From Alphaproteobacteria bacterium (GTDB taxonomy: Bacteria; Pseudomonadota; Alphaproteobacteria; Sphingomonadales; Kordiimonadaceae): a stretch of DNA of 38,594 bases. A program made the translations under genes and the position numbers. Below, piece by piece: positions 32,134 through 38,594 of the stretch (positions are counted from its first letter, which is position 1; the number at the start of each line of letters is the position of its first letter). The notes beneath the pieces are model-generated. The model had not been told where the DNA came from and searched no databases. It saw only the letters and a list, made by a program, of their open reading frames with translations. The stretch is taken from NCBI GenBank assembly GCA_013372925.1, contig JABXIV010000091.1, positions 1 to 38,594 on the forward strand, read 5' to 3'.

Positions 32134-32879
32134 AACCAGTTGTTGCAATTATTTGTGATACGAGCCAAAGCGGCCCACATATGTATCATCAAGTTGGGGA
32201 CAAATATGTTCAGGCACTCGTGCGCTGCGCAGATGTAACACCTGTATTGATCCCTGCGCTTGATACACCCATCAACCCAGAGGATATCTTTGCCATCGCG
32301 GACGGCGTTCTGTTCACTGGCGGCTACAGCAATATCCAGCGCCATCATTACGGCGAAGCGCCCGCACCGGAAGGTGAGCACGAAGATCCATTGAGGGATA
32401 AGAATACCCTGGCGCTTGTGAATGCCGTGCTGGCTGAAGGAATACCAATGCTTGGTATTTGCCGGGGCCTACAGGAACTGAATGTCGCGCTTGGCGGTAC
32501 ACTATACCCGCGAGTACACGAGATCGAAGGTCGGATGGACCACAGGGAGGACAAAAGCGCCCCCGTTGAGGTACAGTACGGCCACGCACATTCAGTAAAT
32601 GTTGCCAAGGGCGGTACGCTGGAAGCGGTAACCGGTGAAAGCTCTTTCATGGTAAACACGGTGCATGGGCAAGCAATCCGCGACCTGGCCCCTGGCCTGA
32701 AAATTGAAGCCACAGCTGACGACGAAACCATCGAAGCCGTGTCTGTTGAAAACGCAAAAGATTTTGCCCTGGCTGTCCAGTGGCACCCGGAATGGAAGGC
32801 CTGGGAAGATGCGCCATCCACAAAGATTTTTGAAGCGTTCGGCAAGGCCGTGCGCACCCACAACGGGAAGAGAACCTAA
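32130..32879 (+). CDS. puuD: Gamma-glutamyl-GABA hydrolase (PuuD), class I amidotransferase fold
   Basis: The protein has 249 residues. The nucleophile elbow is MLGICRGLQELNVALGG with Cys111, and the catalytic His219/Glu221 are in AVQWHPEW. The N-terminal VAIICDTS and the loop DGVLFTGGYSNI fit peptidase C26 PuuD proteins. It splits gamma-glutamyl-GABA to glutamate and GABA, recycling the glutamate spent by PuuA. ATGA overlap with the six-TM gene upstream; 45 bp to puuA-2. Confidence 0.93.
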   Translation: MKPVVAIICDTSQSGPHMYHQVGDKYVQALVRCADVTPVLIPALDTPINPEDIFAIADGVLFTGGYSNIQRHHYGEAPAPEGEHEDPLRDKNTLALVNAVLAEGIPMLGICRGLQELNVALGGTLYPRVHEIEGRMDHREDKSAPVEVQYGHAHSVNVAKGGTLEAVTGESSFMVNTVHGQAIRDLAPGLKIEATADDETIEAVSVENAKDFALAVQWHPEWKAWEDAPSTKIFEAFGKAVRTHNGKRT

Positions 32880-32924
32880 AACAAGAAGGACAAGGCCCAG
32901 CAATGGGTCCTGCGTAGGTGATCT

Positions 32925-34286
32925 ATGTATGATGCAAAGCGCATCGAAGAGCTGGATAGCTGGTTGAAATCTGAAAACATCGACGACATCGAATGTATGG
33001 TCGCCGATAACGCTGGCATTGCACGCGGCAAATCCATGCCCCGCGTCAAATTCATTGAAGGCCTCAAAAGCCGTGGCCTGAAACTGCCAGAAACTGTCTT
33101 TGGCATGACCATCACAGGTGATTACGCACTGAACGATCATTTGTCGGAAACAGAGCGCGACGTGATCTTGATGCCAGACTTGGACACACTCTGCACCACC
33201 CCGTGGCAGCCAGAACCGACTGCCACGGTTATCTGTGATGCGGAACTTGAGAACGGCGACCCATGCGTGTTTTCACCACGGCAACTTCTCAAGCGTATTC
33301 TGAAGCTTTATGAGAACGAGGGCTGGCAACCAATCGTGGCGCCTGAGTTCGAGTTTTACTTAATTGATCGCCAAGAAGATGTTGAATCTACTCCAGTTCC
33401 GCCAATCGGGATGTCTGGTCGCAGGGACGTTGGCTCAGCACCATATTCTGTCGACAGCCTAGACGAACACGCGGCCTATTTCGATGATGTCTATGACGCT
33501 TGTGAAGCTCAGCGCATTGATGTGGATGAACTTATCCATGAAGCTGGCCCAGCCCAGTATGAATTCAATGTAACGCATGGCCCTGCCCTTCAGGTAGCCG
33601 ACCAGTCGTTCCTGTTTAAACGGATTCTGCGTGCGATTGCTATTCGCCACAACATGTTCTGTACTTTCATGGCAAGCCCATACCCAGATTCATATGGCAG
33701 CGCCATGCACATCCACCAATCGGTTGTCGACATGGAAACCGGCAAGAACATTTTTGCCAATGAAGACGGAAGTCATTCCGACCTGTTCCTCAACCATATT
33801 GCTGGCCTGCAGAAATATCTGCATGAAACCATGCCACTGTTTGCCCCATTCGTGAACAGCTACCGCCGTTTCTCGCTGGCTTGGTCTGCGCCGACCAACA
33901 CACACTGGAGCCGCGAAAACCGCTCCGTTGGTTTGCGTGTTCCGGGGGGGCCGAAAGAGGCGCGTCGCGTTGAAAACCGTATCGCCGGTTCGGATGCAAA
34001 CCCTTATTTCGCGATCGCAACATCGCTTGCTTGCGGTTACTTGGGCATGAAAGAGGGTCTGGAACCTTTAGCGGAATTCAAAGGCTCTGCCTATGAAGCA
34101 CGTGGCAAAGCACTGCCTCGCCACTTCCTTGAAGGCATGAAAAACATGCGGCGCAGCAAAGCGATCAAGGAAATCTTCGGCGAAGGCTTTGTGGAAACCT
34201 ATCTGGATGCCAAGGAAATGGAATACGACAGCTATTCGTCTGTTCTAAGCCCTTGGGAAACCAAATATCTCTTGCTTACGGTGTAA
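32925..34286 (+). CDS. puuA: Glutamine synthetase family: gamma-glutamylpolyamine synthetase (PuuA-2)
   Basis: The protein has 453 residues; AGGTGATCT precedes the ATG. N-terminal ECMVADNAGIARGKSMP is the PuuA form of the GS beta-grasp domain. Core motifs: APEFEFYLID, PAQYEFNVTHGPALQVAD, GSAMHIHQSVVD, NSYRRFSLAWSAPTNTHWSRENRSVGLRVPGG, and ENRIAGSDANPYFAIATSLACG. These match classical E. coli-type PuuA more closely than PuuA-1 does. It makes gamma-glutamylputrescine (or spermidine adduct) from glutamate, ATP and amine. It is followed by the aminotransferase gene after 5 bp. Confidence 0.92.
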   Translation: MYDAKRIEELDSWLKSENIDDIECMVADNAGIARGKSMPRVKFIEGLKSRGLKLPETVFGMTITGDYALNDHLSETERDVILMPDLDTLCTTPWQPEPTATVICDAELENGDPCVFSPRQLLKRILKLYENEGWQPIVAPEFEFYLIDRQEDVESTPVPPIGMSGRRDVGSAPYSVDSLDEHAAYFDDVYDACEAQRIDVDELIHEAGPAQYEFNVTHGPALQVADQSFLFKRILRAIAIRHNMFCTFMASPYPDSYGSAMHIHQSVVDMETGKNIFANEDGSHSDLFLNHIAGLQKYLHETMPLFAPFVNSYRRFSLAWSAPTNTHWSRENRSVGLRVPGGPKEARRVENRIAGSDANPYFAIATSLACGYLGMKEGLEPLAEFKGSAYEARGKALPRHFLEGMKNMRRSKAIKEIFGEGFVETYLDAKEMEYDSYSSVLSPWETKYLLLTV

Positions 34287-34291
34287 AGATT

Positions 34292-35671
34292 ATGAACCAG
34301 ATTTCGAACCAAACGAAGTTCTGGCAAAGCCAGGACGCAGACCATCACCTGCACCCGTTCACCGCGCACCCACAACTGCGCGACCGTGGTGTACGCATGA
34401 TCACGGGCGCCAAAGGCGTATATCTTGAAGATAGCGAGGGCGAAAAAATCCTCGATGGCATGGCCGGCCTTTGGTGTGCCCAAATCGGCTATGGCAACGA
34501 GGAAATGGTTGAAGCAGCGGCAGACGCCATGCGGAACCTGAGTTACTACAACCTGTTCTTCATGACATCACACCCTTATGCCACAGAGCTTGCCGCCAAA
34601 ATCGCAGAAAAAGCGCCCGGCAATATCAATCAGGTACTGTTCGCCTGCTCTGGTTCAGAAGCAGTTGATAGCGCCTATAAGCTGATCAAATATTACTGGA
34701 ACCTGAAAGGCCAGCCACAGCGCAAACAGTTCATTGCCCGCGAACGGGCCTATCACGGCTCTACCACTGTGGCGGCCTCCCTGTCTGGTCTGACCGGCAT
34801 GCACCCACAGTTTGACCTGCCGATTGAAGGCATTCACCATGTGGGCCCAACGCCGCACCACTATAAATTTGGTGGCAACTTGAGCGAGGAAGAATTTTGC
34901 GACGAGTGCGTGAAAGCCGTTGAGGACAAAATCCTTGAGCTTGGCCCTGAAAATGTCGCCGCCTTCGTTGGTGAGCCGGTTATGGGCGCTGGCGGCATGA
35001 TGCCGCCACCTGAAGGCTATTGGCCAAAGATCGAAGCTGTATGCCGCAAATATGGTGTACTGATGTGGTGCGATGAAGTCATCACCGGCTGGGGCCGCAC
35101 GGGTGAGTGGTTCGGCTCCCAGCATTATGGTGTTCAGCCTGACATTATCACTATGGCTAAAGGCCTGTCATCCGGGTACCAGCCGATTTCTGCGGTTGCC
35201 CTTGGCGGTGACATCGCAGATGAGATCGCCAAAAGCGACGAAGAAATGGTGCACGGTTTCACATATTCCGGTCACCCTGTTGCTTGCGCCGTCGCGCTCA
35301 AGAACATTGAGATTCTGGAACGCGAAGGCCTCGTGGCCACAGACAAGGCGCAGGAGCGCATTGCCTACTTCAATGAAAAACTGAGCACCCTTGCTGACCA
35401 TCCGCTTATCGGGCAGGTCCGCACCGTAGGGATGCTTGGCGGCCTTGAAATCGTGAAGAACAAAGAAACCAAAGAGCTGTTTGATGACGAGCTCGACGTT
35501 GGTTTCAAATGCCGTGAAAACTGTTTCAAGAACGGCCTTGTGATGCGGCATGTGGGCAATTCCATGATTCTGTGCCCGCCACTGATAATCACCCACGACG
35601 AGATTGACGAGCTTGTTGAAAAGGCCCGACTTGCGCTGGACCTGACGGCAAAAGAAATCGGCATGATGTAA
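34292..35671 (+). CDS. spuC: Class III aminotransferase, polyamine:pyruvate type (SpuC-like)
   Basis: From ATG 34292 (five bases after the puuA-2 stop; the track's start overlaps it) the protein has 459 residues. HHLHPFTAHPQLRDRGVRMITGAKGVYLEDSEG, LDGMAGLWCAQIGYG and SYYNLFFMTSHPYATELAAKIAE are typical of SpuC-like putrescine/polyamine transaminases. The PLP pocket is WCDEVITGWGRTGEWFGSQ, with Lys in ITMAKGLSSGYQPISAV. It may deaminate putrescine directly, a second route beside PuuA-PuuB, or act on GABA. Ten bases separate it from puuC. Exact amine preference cannot be set from sequence. Confidence 0.88.
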   Translation: MNQISNQTKFWQSQDADHHLHPFTAHPQLRDRGVRMITGAKGVYLEDSEGEKILDGMAGLWCAQIGYGNEEMVEAAADAMRNLSYYNLFFMTSHPYATELAAKIAEKAPGNINQVLFACSGSEAVDSAYKLIKYYWNLKGQPQRKQFIARERAYHGSTTVAASLSGLTGMHPQFDLPIEGIHHVGPTPHHYKFGGNLSEEEFCDECVKAVEDKILELGPENVAAFVGEPVMGAGGMMPPPEGYWPKIEAVCRKYGVLMWCDEVITGWGRTGEWFGSQHYGVQPDIITMAKGLSSGYQPISAVALGGDIADEIAKSDEEMVHGFTYSGHPVACAVALKNIEILEREGLVATDKAQERIAYFNEKLSTLADHPLIGQVRTVGMLGGLEIVKNKETKELFDDELDVGFKCRENCFKNGLVMRHVGNSMILCPPLIITHDEIDELVEKARLALDLTAKEIGMM

Positions 35672-35681
35672 GGAGTACCCC

Positions 35682-37178
35682 ATGACTGAAAAAACATTGG
35701 GCTATTGGCAGGCCAAAGCCAAGGAAGCCAAGATCCACACGCAGGCCTATATTGGCGGCGCGCGCGTTGACGCAGCCTCTGGTGAGACCTTTGAGACAAT
35801 CAACCCAGCAACAGGCGAAGTTCTGGCGCATGTTGCATCCTGTGATACAGCTGACGTAGATAAAGCCGTTGCAGAAGCACGCAAAGCCTTCACTAGCGGC
35901 ATCTGGGCCAATCTTCACCCAACCGAGCGCGGCAAGGTGATGATCAAATTCGCTGATCTCATTGAAAAACATGCCGATGAGTTAGCCGTCCTTGAAGTTC
36001 TGGATATGGGCAAGCCCATTTCCGACGCGACATCCATCGACATTCCGGCCTGCGTGAATTCAATCCGTTGGTATGGCGAAGCCGCCAACAAGGTGCTGGA
36101 CGAAATCGCCCCAACAGACCCGTCAGCGCTCGCGATGATTACACGGGAGCCTATTGGCGTTGTGGCAGCCGTTGTGCCGTGGAACTTCCCACTTCTGATG
36201 GCATGCTGGAAACTGGGCCCTGCCCTTGTAACAGGCAACTCGGTAATCCTGAAGCCAGCAGAGCAATCACCGCTTACAGCCCTTCGGATCGCTGACCTTG
36301 CAGAAGAAGCGGGCATCCCGGCTGGCGTATTCAACGTTGTACCAGGGCTTGGCCATACAGCAGGCAAGGCGCTTGGTCTTCACATGGACGTGGATGGGCT
36401 TGCGTTCACTGGCTCCACACAGGTTGGCAAATATTTCATGGAATATTCCGGCCAATCGAACCTGAAGCGCATTGCACTTGAGTGTGGCGGCAAAAGCCCG
36501 CACATCATCATGGATGACTGCCCTGACCTTGACGCCGCCGCACAAGCTGCCGCAGGCGCTATCTTCTTCAACCAAGGCGAAGTCTGCACGGCAGGTTCCC
36601 GCCTCCTGGTTGACCGCAAGATCAAGGACGAGTTCATGGCCAAGGTGCTTGAAGCCGCAAAAGGCTGGGTGCCAGGCGACCCACTGAACCCAGCAACCAA
36701 CCTTGGTGCCATTGTGGACGATAGCCAATACAAGCGCGTACTTGGTTATATTGAAACAGCTGCGAAAGACGGCGGCAAGCTGGTAGCTGGCGGTTCGGCC
36801 GCACGCACAGAGACAGGCGGCTATTTCGTGCAACCAACCATCTTTGATGGCGTGAAGCCTGAAATGACCATTGCTCGGGAAGAGATTTTCGGCCCGGTAC
36901 TGGCTGTAATCGAATTCGACGGCGAAGAAGAAGCCATCGAGATCGCCAACAACACCATCTACGGTCTCGCTGCCGCTGTATGGAGCAAGGATATCAGTAG
37001 GGCACACCGGATGGCGCGTGCGCTGCAAGCAGGAACGGTCTGGGTCAACTGTTGGGATCCAACGGGTGATCTTTCCATCCCATTCGGCGGATACAAGCAG
37101 TCTGGGTTTGGGAGAGACAAATCCCTGCATGCACTGGATAAATACACGAACCTCAAGACAACTTGGGTTCAGCTTTGA
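35682..37178 (+). CDS. puuC: Gamma-glutamyl-gamma-aminobutyraldehyde dehydrogenase (PuuC-like)
   Basis: The protein has 498 residues, length as for PuuC. AAGGAG precedes the start. ALDH motifs: VPWNFPLLMACWKLGPALVTGNSVILKPAEQSP, FTGSTQVGKYFM, glutamate motif IALECGGKSPHIIMDD, and the cysteine motif FFNQGEVCTAGSRLLV. The cysteine segment is close to that remembered for E. coli PuuC. It oxidises the aldehyde made by PuuB to gamma-glutamyl-GABA, and may also accept aminobutyraldehyde from the SpuC-like enzyme. It is the last gene before a terminator. Confidence 0.9.
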   Translation: MTEKTLGYWQAKAKEAKIHTQAYIGGARVDAASGETFETINPATGEVLAHVASCDTADVDKAVAEARKAFTSGIWANLHPTERGKVMIKFADLIEKHADELAVLEVLDMGKPISDATSIDIPACVNSIRWYGEAANKVLDEIAPTDPSALAMITREPIGVVAAVVPWNFPLLMACWKLGPALVTGNSVILKPAEQSPLTALRIADLAEEAGIPAGVFNVVPGLGHTAGKALGLHMDVDGLAFTGSTQVGKYFMEYSGQSNLKRIALECGGKSPHIIMDDCPDLDAAAQAAAGAIFFNQGEVCTAGSRLLVDRKIKDEFMAKVLEAAKGWVPGDPLNPATNLGAIVDDSQYKRVLGYIETAAKDGGKLVAGGSAARTETGGYFVQPTIFDGVKPEMTIAREEIFGPVLAVIEFDGEEEAIEIANNTIYGLAAAVWSKDISRAHRMARALQAGTVWVNCWDPTGDLSIPFGGYKQSGFGRDKSLHALDKYTNLKTTWVQL

Positions 37179-37184
37179 GAATAC

Positions 37185-37215
37185 AAGGGCGCAGCTAATT
37201 GGTTGCGCCCTTTTT
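37185..37215 (+). terminator. Terminator between puuC and the NhaC-family gene
   Basis: AAGGGCGCA pairs exactly with TGCGCCCTT around a ten-base loop, followed by three more T bases. It lies only ~21 bases before the next start, so some read-through may feed the NhaC gene. Confidence 0.8.
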
Positions 37216-37235
37216 CTTCGGGAGGACAAGAAAGA

Positions 37236-38594
37236 ATGGAAGCTGCTGCGGAAATTGGCCATCACGGGCTCATCACGCTGATCCCGACCCTTGTGGTCCT
37301 GTTACTGGCTGTAACGCTGAGAAGGCCAATTGAAGCCCTGATCATTGGTGCAGTTGTCGGCATCATCATGATTGACGGTAGCGATTTCGTCACTGTCACT
37401 GCGGAAACTTCCATGCGGGTGCTCGCCGACGATGACCTGATCTGGGTTATCCTTGTGTGCGGTGCGATGGGCAGCCTGATCGGGCTTCTGATACGCACTG
37501 GCTCGCTTGCGGCTTTTGTCGAACTTGTCACCAAACGCGTGAAGACGCGTTTTGGCGCCCTGATGGCAACCTGGGTGCTGGGCATCGCGCTTTTTGTGGA
37601 TGATTACCTGAACTCGATCACCGCTGGTGCGGCCATGCGGAAAATCACCGATACGTACCGTATCAGCCGCGAAATGCTGGCCTATGTGATCGACAGCACC
37701 GCCGCACCTGTAAGTGTGATCATCCCGCTGTCCACATGGGGCGTGTTTTTCGCGTCGCTCCTCGAGGACACAGGCCTGGCCGCGGACGGCCAGGGCCTTT
37801 GGGCTTATATTTCGGGCATTCCCTATATGCTTTATGCATGGATTGCCCTCGCTATCGTACCATTTGTTGCAGCTGGCAAATTCCCGTTGATCGGCCCAAT
37901 GAAAAAAGCCGAATACCGGGCACAGGAATATGGCCAGACAATCCCCCCCGGGGCCGAACACATTCAGGCTGCAAATGAAACCATCACTGAAAAAGAAGGT
38001 GTGAAGCGAAACCTTTGGATGTTTGTATTGCCGCTTTGCAGCCTTGTGGGCTTCACCATTTATTACGACATGGAATTCCTGCCGGCCACATATGCAACAC
38101 TTGGCCTTATGACCATCGCTGTGCTTGGTCTAAGAATTCTTGATCATCACGACACCTTCAACACCATCATTGATGGCTTCAAAACCATGATTGAGGCGCT
38201 AGCGATCATCTTCGCAGCCTATATGCTGAAGGATATTAACGGCCAACTTGGCCTCACGAACTACATTCTGGAATTGACCACACCTTTCATGACGGCAACA
38301 ACCCTGCCCTTCATCATATTTGGCGTGATGGGCTTAATCGCCTTCGCGACTGGGTCAAGCTGGGGCATGTTTGTTATCGCGCTTCCGGTAATTGCCGAAC
38401 TGACACAGGCTACAGGGGCCCATGTGCCACTTGTTATTGGCGCAACCCTATCAGCCAGCACATTTGGCAGCCACGCCTGCCTATATGCCGATGCAACTGT
38501 ACTGACAGCGCAAAGTTGTGGCACAACATCGATCCAGCATGCTTTATCACAATTGCCTTTTGCAGTGGTTGGTGCGCTATTATCCTTGATTGGG
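37236..38594 (+). CDS. NhaC-family Na+/H+ antiporter-like carrier (3' truncated by window)
   Basis: This is missing from the ORF track because it has no stop in the window; I read it open from ATG 37236 to the last base (453 codons). GGGAGG lies ten bases upstream. About ten hydrophobic spans are seen, with GLITLIPTLVVLLLAVTLRRPIEALIIGA at the N-terminus, LGIALFVDDYLNSITAGAAMRKI, APVSVIIPLSTWGVFF, FATGSSWGMFVIALPVI and STFGSHACLYADATVL. The VDDYLN, TGSSWG and DATVL patterns are typical of the NhaC superfamily, whose members exchange sodium for protons or carry amino acids. Placed after the polyamine genes, it may move a pathway substrate or product; that is inference. Confidence 0.87.
   Translation, partial: MEAAAEIGHHGLITLIPTLVVLLLAVTLRRPIEALIIGAVVGIIMIDGSDFVTVTAETSMRVLADDDLIWVILVCGAMGSLIGLLIRTGSLAAFVELVTKRVKTRFGALMATWVLGIALFVDDYLNSITAGAAMRKITDTYRISREMLAYVIDSTAAPVSVIIPLSTWGVFFASLLEDTGLAADGQGLWAYISGIPYMLYAWIALAIVPFVAAGKFPLIGPMKKAEYRAQEYGQTIPPGAEHIQAANETITEKEGVKRNLWMFVLPLCSLVGFTIYYDMEFLPATYATLGLMTIAVLGLRILDHHDTFNTIIDGFKTMIEALAIIFAAYMLKDINGQLGLTNYILELTTPFMTATTLPFIIFGVMGLIAFATGSSWGMFVIALPVIAELTQATGAHVPLVIGATLSASTFGSHACLYADATVLTAQSCGTTSIQHALSQLPFAVVGALLSLIG

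Noticed and set aside
36267-37265. 332-residue antisense ORF opposite puuC
   Set aside because: It covers the puuC ALDH motifs and the following terminator in antisense; no supporting start signal.
1-38594. Mobile element, prophage, CRISPR or defence island
   Set aside because: No transposase, integrase, long repeats, tRNA target site or defence gene was seen; gene spacing and codon style look uniform.

Overview
The window looks like chromosome of a marine-type alphaproteobacterium. Lineage markers are a DUF2336 protein, a DUF4170 protein, a 36-residue aa3-oxidase subunit IV, a TipN-like polarity coiled coil and a GcvR-like double-ACT protein. Sodium-coupled carriers, a TRAP transporter and a large TonB-dependent receptor fit a marine heterotroph. 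A Kordiimonas-like relative is my guess from gene content, not a measured placement. I see no tRNA, rRNA, CRISPR array, insertion sequence, integrase or phage gene, so this reads as ordinary chromosome rather than an island.

Left part (1-11.7 kb): the 3' end of a CoxE-like VWA gene; a secreted orphan TonB C-terminal-domain protein; a PhoA-type alkaline phosphatase; then a leftward signalling cluster (small conserved protein, HPt protein, receiver protein with Asn in place of the phospho-acceptor Asp, second HPt protein) with no histidine kinase. Divergent from it is a two-TM, roughly 930-residue coiled-coil protein resembling TipN. A complete TRAP transporter (lipoprotein DctP, DctQ, DctM) and a DUF2336 protein follow.

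Middle (11.7-19.7 kb): an alanine/glycine:cation symporter, a periplasmic cytochrome c, a stand-alone MlaC-like protein, a TTG-started GcvR-like regulator, DUF4170, a small unknown protein, a DUF885 metallopeptidase-like lipoprotein, HspQ, a micro-ORF for aa3 oxidase subunit IV that the ORF track misses, and a threonine/serine dehydratase.

Right part (19.7-38.6 kb): an amine and polyamine catabolism region. Leftward lie a small membrane protein, an omega-aminotransferase, a TonB receptor, a TPR-sulfotransferase, PuuB-1, PuuA-1 and a succinate-semialdehyde dehydrogenase. Rightward from the same 335-bp control region lie PuuB-2, an unrecognised six-TM protein, PuuD, PuuA-2, a polyamine:pyruvate-type aminotransferase and PuuC. 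After a terminator comes an NhaC-family carrier that runs off the window. Together these could take putrescine (or related amines) through gamma-glutamylated intermediates to GABA, succinate semialdehyde and succinate. Two different PuuA/PuuB pairs suggest more than one amine substrate. The divergent region holds two copies of an AATGTGATCAC site 147 bp apart and a second interrupted palindrome lying in a promoter spacer. No PuuR-like regulator and no PuuP permease is in the window.
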